Under the pieces are notes generated by a model. It had not been told where the DNA came from. It did not search any database and saw nothing but the letters and a program-made list of their open reading frames with translations. A program made the translations under genes and the position numbers. 64,000 bases of DNA from Typha latifolia (taxonomy: Eukaryota; Streptophyta; Magnoliopsida; Poales; Typhaceae), in NCBI GenBank assembly GCA_019914945.1, contig CM034105.1:6634001-6698000 (forward strand), given 5' to 3'. Positions 10,753 to 20,380 of the stretch are shown piece by piece (within the stretch, counting starts at the first letter, position 1; every line of letters starts with the position of its first letter).

Positions 10753-11748
10753 TGAAAAAATCCCTAGACACAAGTATGTATCTAAATACTAGGCAATGAT
10801 ATCACTCGTTCGCTTAAGTAAAAGTTCGTAGAAATATTAAGAACGAAAGCAGAGATGAACGCCAAGATTTTAACATGGAAAAACCCAAACGGGAAAAAAC
10901 CACGGATCCAAACTCGGATCAAAACCAATCACTATGATAGTAGCAGTTACAAGACTGACTCACAAAACAACCCGTCGATCCAAACGACTTTGTTCCTCTC
11001 AGTCTTGATCGCTAGAACCCACGATTCACTACTTTTTGTGATTGAAGTCCTATCTCAGTAGCCCTCGAGATTGATCTTTTGTCTAGATAACCCTTAAAAC
11101 GAAAGATTAAGTTTTGTAGATGAGTGGAACCTTGATAGTTGAAAAACCGATGTAGCCTCAAGAAGTCTCCTTCAATAATGCTTCTTCAACCACCCTCAAG
11201 ATAGGGCATCACAATCCTTATATATGATCTCCAAGATAGAGCCAAATCCAAGTCTTATCGATACTCACAAAAGTCCAATTTTATTAAACTTCGTTGGTGC
11301 GTTCGAACACAGCCCGGGTGCGTTCGAACACGGCCCAAGTGCGTTCGAATGGCATGACTTGAACTCAGGTGCATTCGAGCAGGCCCGAGTGTGTTCGAAC
11401 GCGACAACTTGAATTCTTCAGGTTGCGTTCCAACGCATTTGTGAACGCAGCTCTCGGTCTGTGTGAACGCAGTACCCGCGTTCGAACGCGTTTGTGTATG
11501 TAGCTCTCTGTCTGTGTGAACGCAGTACCCGCGTTCAAACGCGTTTGTGAACGCGGTTCTCTGTCTGTGTGAACGCAGTACCCGCGTTCGAACGCGTTTG
11601 TGAACGCGGTGTGAACTCGACGGCTTTTCTCCAATAATCTTGCAATTCTTCAGATCAGAGATATTCTAGACTTGTGTAAAGCTCATATACATGAAAAAAT
11701 ACACTTAGAATATTTTGTACATAATTGCCAACAAATAAAAACATAACA
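10753..11748 (-). repeat. 5' LTR of copia E (996 bp)
   Basis: It starts TGTTATG and ends TTTTTTCA on the minus strand. It is very similar to 5588-6561 but carries three copies of the 53-bp TTCGAA minisatellite (about 11452-11610), against four. It also carries extra TTCGAA words at 11300-11400 that the 3' LTR only partly shares. CCTTT follows at 11749-11753. Confidence 0.92.
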
Positions 11749-11753
11749 CCTTT

Positions 11754-12863
11754 CATAGAACTCATCTCATTTTTTATGACATTGTACCATAATTCAGATT
11801 CTTTGTAACTCATGGCTTGTGAAAAAGACTCAGGGGATCATTTTCGACTCTAATATTATAGTCAGATTCTTGTAGGTACACTACATAATCACTAGAAATT
11901 AATGACCTCTTAATTCTAGTAAATCTTCTTAATGTCACATTATCATTTTCGTGAGAAGTATAAGTTTCAACTTGTTGTTTAGAAGTTTCATGCATCTTCT
12001 GAACAACTTGATCTACTACAACTTAGTCTACTAGAATATTGTCAACATTTTGAGGAATTTCAATGATTGGTTGTTCAACACCACTTTATATTTGAGGGGC
12101 GTTGTGAACAATTAACAATTTGTTATCTAAAGTGAAAGGTTGAGACTCTAAATTATCATTCTCAGAAACTATATTTCTGATTTGATCACTCCCACTTATC
12201 AAGTCATATTCAGGAAACTTTGCATTTCTTGATTCCCAATCCTAGTGTTATGAGATGGACAATAAAATATATAACCTTTAGACCTTTCGGTATATCCAAT
12301 GAAATACCCACTAATGGGCCTTGGGTCCAACCTTTTCTTTTGTGGATTATAGATCCTAACTTCAGATGATATCCTCAAACACATATGTAGCAAACTTAGT
12401 TTCTAGCCTTTCAATAATTCAAATGGTATCTTTGAGACAGCCTTGGTTGGAACTCGGTTTAATATATACATTGCCATCTTTAATGCTTTAGTCCATAAGA
12501 ATTTAGAAAGATTAGAGCTGCTAAGCATACTCAACACCATGTCTAACAATATTCAATTTCTTCTTTCTACCACACCATTCTGATCTGGTGAACCAAGCAT
12601 AATGCATTAGGCAACTATCCCATGCTCTTAAAAAAACTTAGCGAATGGACTAGGTGCTTGTCCATCTTTAGTGTATCTACCGTAGTATTCTCCACATCTA
12701 TCTGATCTCACAATTTTAATTTACTTTTTGTATTATTTTTCTATTTTAGCCTTAAATATCTTAAAGATATCTAATTCTTCATTCTTATTATGAAGCAAGT
12801 AGAGATACATTATATCGTGAGTAATCATCAATAAAAGTGATGAAGTATCTCTGACCATATGAG
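11754..12863 (-). pseudogene. Copia F integrase C-terminal half and pre-RT linker (decayed)
   Basis: The minus strand reads DDYSRYGYLYLL-type integrase text near 12850. Next come a degraded EHGI/GVVERRN block, FLWTKALKMAIYILNRVP, KIPFELL, YNPQKKRLDPRPISGYFIGY with a following KGYIFYCPSHNTRI, a low-conservation linker, and TLRRFTRIKR. It ends with the KNEMSSMK block just before RT. Several stops are present. It is continued by 13649-14260 upstream and 4478-5085 downstream. Confidence 0.85.
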
Positions 12864-13648
12864 TGATACACTTAGTTAGGGTCGTTTCTTATTGCATTAG
12901 TTATTTATTTTCATTAAAATAAATTTTCTGTAAGTCACGTTCGAACGCGGTTGGGGGCACGTTCGAACACATTTGTAAACACCTGCATTAGGTTCGCAAA
13001 AATAGAGAACGTGAAATGTGCCTACATCGCGTTCGCATCAATAGAGAATGTCGTTTGTGCATTCAAATGCGATCGGCGGGAATCTTGTATAATTAGGGTT
13101 AATAATTATTATTTTGGCTTGATGGCTAGCCTCTATAAAGGTGTGAATGGTAGCCAAAAATTCAATTGCTATTGAATATTAATTTCTTACCTCTCTATAT
13201 TCTCTCTAGTCTCTTTACCCTAATCTTTCTGCTCCCTCTTCACCAACCTACCATCTCTACCATTGGCAAGGTCTCTCCTAACTTCTAATCTCCCTCGTCT
13301 ATTGAGTCCTCCCCCTTCCTTGGGATCTCGACCACTTCTTCCCCTTTGTCCCTTAAACTACAACAACCATCCACCCTTATCTCTATTATCATCAAGAACC
13401 CTAACATCCATTCCACCCGTCGCCACCACCTTCATCCCCACTATATCGTGTTTTCTTCACTAATTGCAGTTCGAATCTGCAAACTGCATAAATACAAAAA
13501 GCATATATCAAGAAGTTACAGATCGATCAAACTTGGTTTTATAATTTTCTGACTACGGGAGAATATTTGGTAAATCTTTTTTCTCGGTTGTGCGGACTGC
13601 TTCATACAATAAATTCAGATCTTAAAGGGATCGTTCTGTAACCTATCA
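12864..13648 (+). repeat. Solo LTR of the gypsy D family (785 bp)
   Basis: It starts TGATACACTTAGTTAGG and ends GTAACCTATCA. It is closely similar to the D LTRs at 38007-38835 and 45091-45929. It is flanked by ATGAG (12859-12863) and GTGAG (13649-13653), a target duplication with one mismatch. Four or five TTCGAA-type words lie at 12940-13075. No internal sequence remains, so it probably formed by LTR-LTR recombination. Confidence 0.9.
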
Positions 13649-14260
13649 GTGAGTTCATATCTAGACTACATATATTAGTGTGTATGATTTTTCAATAAGC
13701 TTGAACTCCAACTGGCACCTTTTTTGGACTTATTGGTCTGCTTTCCCTTAATGTAGCCCACACATGTCTCAAAATTAGTAAAATCTAGAGAACAAAGTAC
13801 TCCATCATTCACTAATCTCTTAATTTTTTCTAGGAAGATGTCTCATAATATCTTATGCCACAACATAGAGGAGTCTTCATTAATATTGCACTATTTAGCG
13901 TTAATGTGAACATGCATTGAACTATAAGCAGCATTAATATTATTCCCAACATAATCAGAATTGTAAAATAAAATAAATGATATGTTTGAAAAATTAAAGG
14001 AATATCCCAACAGTACAAGTCTGGAAATTAAAATTAAGCTTTGTAAAAAACTTGAAATATAAAAGGTCTTATTTAATTGCGAAACAAAGCCACTGCTTAA
14101 AGTTAATAAACATGTTGTTATAGCTTCCACATGTGAACTCATCTTATTTCCAAATAAGATGTTTTGCTCACTTCCCACTGGCCTCCTTAGGTTTTGCATA
14201 CCCTACAAGGAGTTTGCAATATGAACTGTAGATCCAGAGTCAATCCACTAGATTTGGAAC
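13649..14260 (-). pseudogene. Copia F protease and GAG-pre-integrase (decayed)
   Basis: The minus strand reads WIDSGSTVHIANSL at about 14255-14211, the aspartic protease D-S-G motif. Next come NLRRPVGSEQNILFGN, a weak linker, then DSSMLWHKI, KRLVNDGVL and DFTNFETCVGYIKGKQ. This is the GAG-pre-integrase block with the HHCC-type zinc residues partly kept. The solo D LTR interrupts it just before the integrase core. No gag was found upstream, so F appears truncated at about 14270. Confidence 0.82.
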
Positions 14261-14880
14261 TAGTTGGAATGATCCTAATGTAAGAAAATTATGAAAATTT
14301 AGGTGGTAGTAGCTTCATAAGATAGAATTTTAATGGCTCTAGTTTTACATCAATTGAAAATCTAGATGAAAAGATATAATCAAAATAGTGGAGCAAGATT
14401 CGAACGGGGCAAAATAGTAAAAATCTGACATTTCGGCGATCGTCGAAGAGCAACGGATGGCCAAGGGTGTTGGTGGACGATCGTATAGTAGGGTGGCTGC
14501 TAGAGGAAGGTGGTGGCTAGGGTTTGGATGCTTAAAAGTATCCTACAGTTACGATCTACTCCAATGAAGATAAAGACGATCTAATGGCTATGATAAAAAT
14601 AGTAAATGCGATAATAAGAAAATAACTAAACTCAATTAATTTTCAATTCTTGGATATAGTTGGATGCTTAGATAAATAAAGCTCAAACCCTCTATATATA
14701 GAGGTCAGGTATAATGAGTCTTACTCGGACCTAGCTCTAAAGAATTATACGACTCGAACTAGGACTTAGCTTAGAGACTTATATGACTTAATTAAACTTG
14801 CCTTAGGTCTTATCTTCCAGTTAACACCTATCGAAATGAGCAGACTCGAACTAGGACTTATCTTCCGTTAACACCACCAG
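14261..14880. other. Unassigned repeat-like stretch
   Basis: No protein is recognised. A TATA-like 'ctatatatagag' lies at about 14692. A phrase of about 30 bp with 'gactcgaactaggactta' recurs at 14753 and 14844 (spacing about 92 bp), and 'cttatcttccgttaacacc' is also repeated. It is probably LTR-derived. Confidence 0.35.
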
Positions 14881-15850
14881 ATTCCATGGAGCAGCGGGCT
14901 ACCTTATTTCGAGATGAGATCTTTGCTCACCATGGGGCTCCCGTATCCATCACCTCAGATCGAGACCCTAGATTTACATCTAGATTATGGCAGCAATTTG
15001 CTAGATCTCTGGGTACCAAATTGCAGTTCAGCACAGCTTATCATCCTCAGACCGACGGCCAGTCTGAGCGGATGATCTAGACATTGGAGGACATGTTGCG
15101 TGCTTCAGTTGCTGATTTTGGACTTAGCTGGGATAGGCATCTTCCTTTGATTGAATTTGCCTATAATAATAGTTATCACTCCATCATCGAGATGCCCCCA
15201 TATGAGGCTTTATATGGTCGGAGATGCCGGACACCTATCAGTTGGGATGAAGTGGGGGAGCGGAAGATAGAGAGCTCAGAGTTGATCCTGGAAACCATTG
15301 ACAAGGTCCAAAAGGTACGTGAGCATTTGCGGGCAGCCTAGAGTCGACAAAAGAGCTATGCTGATCATCGACGTCGAGATCTAGAATTTCAGGTTGGAGA
15401 TAAAGTTTTCCTCAAGGTCTCACCTTGGAAAGGAGTTGTCCGATTTGGGAGGAAGGGCAAGTTGAGCCCTCGATACATTGGACCTTATGAGATACTAGAG
15501 CGGATAGGGTCAGTTGCATATCGTGTGGATCTGCCTTCAGAGTTGTCTCAAATTCACAATATTTTCCATGTGCCAATATTGAGAAAATATTTACATGATC
15601 CCTCCCATGTGTTGAAAGAGGAACATATTCAGCTGAAGAAGGATTTGTCTTATGAGGAGCAACCCATTCAGATCATTAATAGATGCGTGAAGGTGCTTCG
15701 GAGAAGAAACGTACCACTGGTCAAAGTTCTTTGGCGGAATCATGGAGTAGAGGAAGCTACTTGGGAGCTTGAGGAGGAGATCCAGTCCACTTATCCACAT
15801 TTACTAGATAACTCCGGTACGAAATTTCGAGGACGAAATTTTTATTTTGT
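14881..15850 (+). pseudogene. Gypsy A integrase and chromodomain-like C-terminus (truncated)
   Basis: The plus strand reads LFRDEIFAHHGAPVSITSD, RDPRFTSRLW, STAYHPQTDGQSERMI (integrase core with the catalytic Asp and downstream motif), then LPLIEFAYNNSYH, EALYGRRCRTPISW, a degenerate stretch, and SPRYIGPYEILERIG with HNIFHVPILRKY. It ends with a chromodomain-like block, VKVLWRNHGVEEATWELE. Two in-frame stops (about 15079 and 15342) break it. Everything 5' of the integrase core is missing. This order is typical of Tekay/Del chromoviruses (inference). Confidence 0.88.
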
Positions 15851-15860
15851 TGGGAGTAGT

Positions 15861-17182
15861 TGTAACACCCGTTAAAAAAAAAAAATTTAGCGCACGCACT
15901 TGGCGCATGCGCTGACTCCTTCTTCCCCCTCCCCCACCTCTCGCAGTCAGTTGCGAGAGGTGGGAGAGAAGTGCGCCGGAGTGGAGTTAACTCCACTCCG
16001 TTGCCCTCTCCACCTCTTCTCTATTTAATCTCCTCACCTTCCCCTCGAGTTTCCCTCTTTCGCAATTTCCTCTTCTTCGCTCTTCCCTCCTCTCTTTTCT
16101 CTCCCGAGCCGCCGAAGTCCTCGTCGCGGGCAGCAAGTCACCGGAGCATCGGCAATCAACCAAAATCCCCTCACCTCGATCCTCAGATCTATTATTGTGC
16201 GGGAAGGATCTCGAAAATCAAGGAGAGTAAGACGGATTCTAGAAATAACTCAGGCGAGTAGAATTCCAGTTAGGCAATGCCCTTTTACCCACTCAACCCG
16301 GGGTTACGGGTAGAGTGTATATTATATAGTATTATATTAGCGGAGCTGGTGGAGCATTCAGGTGATTACGCTACCCTAGTTGGAGACTTGACTAGTATGA
16401 TATTAGAAAAGATAATTGAGAGGAAGGGATTGTAGTTCTAGCGGTAACCGAGGACGTAGGGTCAGGGCATCTATTGAGCTGTGTGCTCTTATCAGTCGTA
16501 TGTGATGATTTCGCTCTATGCGATGATTACTAGAACGGTATTGATGGGCTTACGACTGGGGTCTTTAGTCTGATGGCTATAGACAACCGGTCATATGCAG
16601 CGTCGCCAGGCATGTATGGGCGATAATACTGCTAGTTGACTAGTCCCCCTCGATTTTTATGATGCTTTGTGAGATATGTTATTGTGACTCGACTCCTGTG
16701 TGGATTTCTATGTAAAATGAGCTATAATGAAGGAAGCTATTAAAAGTCTTAATGTACATTTTTCCCTGACATGTTATGAGTTGCATTTTTATTTATCATG
16801 TAATATTCTTAGATTATTATTAGATTTTACTTGTTGAGCCCCGTGCTCACCGCCATTTTTGGTGGAAATATTTTAAAGATGATTATAGAGGATGCAGACA
16901 TCAAGGAGTAGCAGATTCATTCCTTTATTTTTAGCATTTGTTTATTCTATTATTTTCAGTTGGACTTAGCCCCTGCGAGGGTATTTATGTTTTAACAAAT
17001 TTGTGTTGGACTTGTATTCCTAGAGGCTTGTTGAGGCTTGTGATATTATAATTTTAGATTATTATGGTATTTCTTGACTTATTCAGACACTTGGTGAGAT
17101 TATTTCACTAACAGGTCACGTGGAAATCACGTGGACATGCTCCACGTGAGGAACACGTGAATTTTTGGAAGTGGGTGTTTCA
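15861..17182 (+). repeat. 3' LTR of gypsy A (about 1.32 kb)
   Basis: It starts TGTAACACCCGTTAAAAA right after the end of the integrase frame and ends GTGGGTGTTTCA. A CT-rich leader lies at about 16000-16110. The region 16825-16875 (CTCACC...GGTGGAAATATTTT) matches the reverse complement of 28015-28070. The last 100 bp with CACGTG words match the reverse complement of 26635-26720. No partner LTR is in the window. Confidence 0.8.
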
Positions 17183-17520
17183 TAAAGAATGCTCTCTCAA
17201 AAGCCTAGTATTTGGAGGGCTTGTTAAAATTTGCGGAGGTAGGGAAAAATATCTTCCTCTCTCTTTTGAGCTCAAGCATGACAAGTGGAAGATGTGATTT
17301 GGAGCACCATGGTCCTTTAAGAGGGACCATTTCATACTTGCATCTCTCCCTCTAACAGTCTAGTTGAAACTTGGAAGTTCACCAACTCTGAATTCTAGAT
17401 TCAGTTTTTTGGCGTCCCTCTAGAATACATGTCGATAAAAACAACTCTCATATTGGCCGAGAAAGTTGGTGAGGCTGTTGAATCAAGCATAACCGACCCG
17501 TTCATGTAATAACTATTAAC
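17183..17520 (+). pseudogene. DUF4283-type retroelement fragment
   Basis: The plus strand, across shifts, reads GAPWSFKRDHFILASL, then FGVPLEYMSIKT and LILAEKVGEAVES. This matches the DUF4283 domain of plant LINE-like and related retroelement proteins (usual form W-x-Q-x-x-G-L-P-L-E-Y). Only this piece is present. It directly follows the gypsy A LTR. Confidence 0.65.
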
Positions 17521-17905
17521 TATCGTCCTTGAGGAAGATGATTTTCGACAGAACTGAACAGGAAACTTTTAAAGGTAGTAGGGATTGATCTAATTATTAA
17601 AATAATTTGAGTTCTGATATATTATTCCATTAGATGTTAGGAATCCGATGCAATTAGAATCTTATCGATTAGGTAGGTAGATTAAAAGATATGAAGAAAA
17701 TAATAGCCAAAGGTTAGGAAATTGTAGGATGGGCGTGGTTGATGGAAAATGGTGGTATGGTTAGGGTTAAGGAATGAAAGTGGATAATGGCTATGGAGGA
17801 TGGGGACTTACCTTGAACAAGATGAGGTGGGAGAAGGTCTAAGGCTGGTCGCTAGAGTGAAGAGGGAGAAGCGATAGAGGATAACCTCGGCCGTAGAAGG
17901 AAAAG
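17521..17905. repeat. Left part of an older B-related LTR split by copia C
   Basis: The phrase 'aacaggaaactttt' near 17557 is shared with the B-type solo LTR (24566). The GA-rich, GGTGG-rich text resembles the B LTR body. The likely right part is 46308-46625 beyond copia C. Both edges carry 'agaagga', a possible target-site trace. Assignment is tentative. Confidence 0.4.
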
Positions 17906-18163
17906 TGAAAGTGTGCACTCACTAGTTGAATGAGATTTCCCTCTTTTCTTTCCATTGGTCATATTTATTTATATATTACAGTTTACAATTTATAGAAGGA
18001 TATAAGGTAACATTCCTATTCCGTACAAGCAATAAATATAAAGCAGAATCATGCTTGAAATTATTGTACCAGCTGTCATACAAAGAGGGAGTGTATTAGC
18101 TGTCATGATTAGGCATGGCAATGACTACATTAGTGGCAGATTAGATGCAGTTTCCTTTATACA
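17906..18163 (-). repeat. 3' LTR of copia C (258 bp)
   Basis: The minus strand starts TGTATAAAGGAAACTGC after a purine tract (TTGTGGGGG) and ends CACACTTTCA. It aligns along its length with 46043-46307, e.g. the shared 'aagcagaatcatgcttgaaatta'-type core near 18040. Confidence 0.85.
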
Positions 18164-18755
18164 CCCCCACAAGACGGTGGTGCCATTAGTAACTCAGATC
18201 TTGGAACACGGAAGCTGAAATCGCTGCCTAGATAGAGGTTTAGTAAGTAGATCTGCTAGTTGATCAATGGAATTGTCATGCGAGACTTGAAGATGACCTT
18301 TATTAACAAAGTCCCAAAAAAAATGAAGATCAATTGCTATATGCTTCATTCTGGAATGTTGAATCGGATTGCGAATGAGTTGTGTAGCACCAACATTATC
18401 AAACATTAGTAGTGGGCGATTAGAGATTTGAATACTAAGCTCAATGCCTCAATATGTGCTTAGATGCTTCATAAAACCGCACCGCATCTACGAGAGGAGC
18501 TGATGGATGAGTGGGCGCAAATTTTCAAGAAGAGATGAGAACCAACAAAATTGAGGAATGGGCAACTGTGCGTTGTTTCCTAGTATGCCGTGAAATTGGA
18601 TTTCCTTCTAGGAAGATAATGTAAGCAAATGTGGAGGTACGATCATCCTTGTTGCCGGCCTAATCTGCGTTAGAGTAAGCACGAAAAATTGGTAAAGAAG
18701 TACGTCGAAGAAGGATTCCATGATGTGTGTTGATTTTGAGATATCGTAGGAGACG
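18164..18755 (-). pseudogene. Copia C RNase H (decayed)
   Basis: The minus strand reads a start near RLLRYL, THHGILLRRTSLPIFRAY, a GNKDDRTSTFAY block, EGNPISRHTRKQRTVAHSS, and LIRNPIQHSRMKHIAIDLHF. It ends with LADLLTKPLSRQRFQ before the PPT and LTR. A shift and stops interrupt it. It is cut at its 5' edge by gypsy B. Confidence 0.88.
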
Positions 18756-18760
18756 CTTGG

Positions 18761-19741
18761 TGATACGATCTTCTCTTTGGGGCTAAGGCTCTGATACCAG
18801 ATTGATACGATCTTCTCTTTGGGGCTAAGGCTCTGATACCAGCTTGTTACGATCTGGCACGGAACTTTGAAATTAGATCCCAAAATATGCTGTCGTCGGA
18901 TCGACGTGAGATTTTGATATGTTGTAGCCTCGTAAAAGCGCTTTCCAACAAATCTAGTTACAGGTGAATCGGAGTTGGGGATCTCGAGATATCGTTCATT
19001 TAGTGGACGAACGTCAGGATGCTCTATTTTGGATTCGTGGATGGAGGCACGAGATCCTGGGTAATGGTGGATGGTGGTGGACCGGAGTTAATGTGGTGGC
19101 ACCGGAGAAAAGTGATGGTAGAACGATTGTGGTTGATGGAAGGATTAGGGCAAGTGTTGGATAGATTGGACGAAGGGGGAGAAGATGGCCACCCCTAAGG
19201 GACTAGGGTGATTAGCCGGACGAGGGAGGTTAGAAGCGGCCGCCGGGGATTGAGAGAACGGGAGCGAAGAAGACGAAGGAGGCAAGGCAAAACTCAATCT
19301 CAATAATCAATAATGATTTTGGTTGCCCTACACATCCTTTTATAGGCTAACCAACAACTCACATTAACCCTAAAACACAATTTTCGCCGACCGCGTTCGA
19401 ACTCGCCCGACCGCGTTCGAACGCACCGAATTAGCTCTTCTGGATTTGCGAACGCGATGCAGGCGTTCGAACGCGTGATCGAACGCGCCTGTCGGTATTT
19501 GCGAACGCGATGCAGGCGTTCACAGTGCGTTCGAACGCACCGCGTTCGAACGCATAGTACATTCTCTTCTCCACGTTCACAACCCCGTTCACAAACCGCG
19601 TTCGAACTCACTCCACCCGCGTTCGAACGCGACTTACAGAAAACTTATTTTAATGGAAATTAAATACTAAAATATGAAATAAAGACACTCCTAAAGTGAA
19701 TCCATGCTCGAGACGACGTCGGTGAAGTCCGAATCGTATCA
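18761..19741 (-). repeat. 3' LTR of gypsy B
   Basis: The minus strand runs TGATACGATTCGGAC to GATCGTATCA. A 42-bp unit with a primer-site-like 'ctctgataccag' is duplicated at 18761-18802 and 18803-18844. TTCGAA words are dense at 19385-19632. Confidence 0.93.
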
Positions 19742-20380
19742 ATCTACCACGCTTCCGCAACCTTGTCCTCAAGGTTTGAAGTTTGTGAAGCAATCTTTGA
19801 ACTCTGGCTTATGTTCCTCCATGGTATGATCTTCTGCATTGGTTCCCCACATATCTGAAGATATAGGAAATGCTTTGGTCTTTGAAAGAGCGGCAAGCTC
19901 ACTTGTGTCCGGTTGGCGCGAAAGAGCATCGGCGGCTCGATTTTCAATCCCCTTTTTGTAGACTAATTTGTAGTCATACCCAAGGAGTTTCGTGACCCAC
20001 CGTTGTTGGGCTGGGGTGTGCACACGTTGCTCCATGAAGTAGGGTAAGCTACGCTGGTCCGTGCGGATAGTAAATCGTTGGCCAATCAAGTAGGGTCGCC
20101 ATTTGGTGACGGCGTGTAGAATCGCTAGCATTTCGCGCTCGTAGGTAGATAGCTATCGCGACTGACTTGACAATGCTTTGCTCATATATGCCACGGGTCT
20201 GCCCTCTTGCATCAAAACTGCTCCAATGCCCTCACCCGAAGCGTCGCACTCCACCACAAAGGGCTTGCCAAAATCTGGTAGTGCTAGAACCGGAGCTGTA
20301 GACATAGCTGTCTTCAAGGCTTCGAAGGCTTCCGTTGCTTTGCCCGTCCATTGAAACCCACCTTTTCTGAGTAAGGAGGT
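19742..20380 (-). pseudogene. Gypsy B RNase H, end of pol
   Basis: The minus strand reads FVVECDASGEGIGAVLMQEG, VAYMSKALSSQSR, then a stop where the usual Gln or Lys stands. It continues STYEREMLAILHAV, RTDQRSLPYFMEQ, LLGYDYKLVYKKG and ENRAADALSRQPD. Frameshifts near 20380-20400 separate it from RT. The frame stops at about 19769 and the LTR begins shortly after, with no integrase zinc finger or D-D-E core. Confidence 0.9.

Larger units (their letters stand above)
5588..11748 (-). mobile_element. Copia element E, Sirevirus-like, internally deleted
   Basis: This is a full LTR-to-LTR copia retrotransposon on the minus strand. The order is 5' LTR (10753-11748), initiator-Met-type primer site, gag with zinc knuckle, protease, truncated integrase, extra ORF, repeated polypurine tracts, 3' LTR (5588-6561). 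Integrase end, RT and RNase H are missing: the frame stops at about 8104 within integrase and the sequence continues as the leader of the extra ORF. Sirevirus affinity is inferred from the long gag, multiple CTCCCCCTTT-type tracts (seen from the plus strand) and the third ORF. It lies inside copia F. Confidence 0.85.

Noticed and set aside
6130..11615. tRNA genes suggested by GTTCGAA words
   Set aside because: The words resemble the T-arm/B box, but no A box, cloverleaf or acceptor stem surrounds them.
19300..19663. About 100-codon Arg/Cys-rich frames on both strands, repeated at 23793-24156
   Set aside because: They lie in the TTCGAA-rich part of the B LTRs. Palindromic repeats open frames on both strands.
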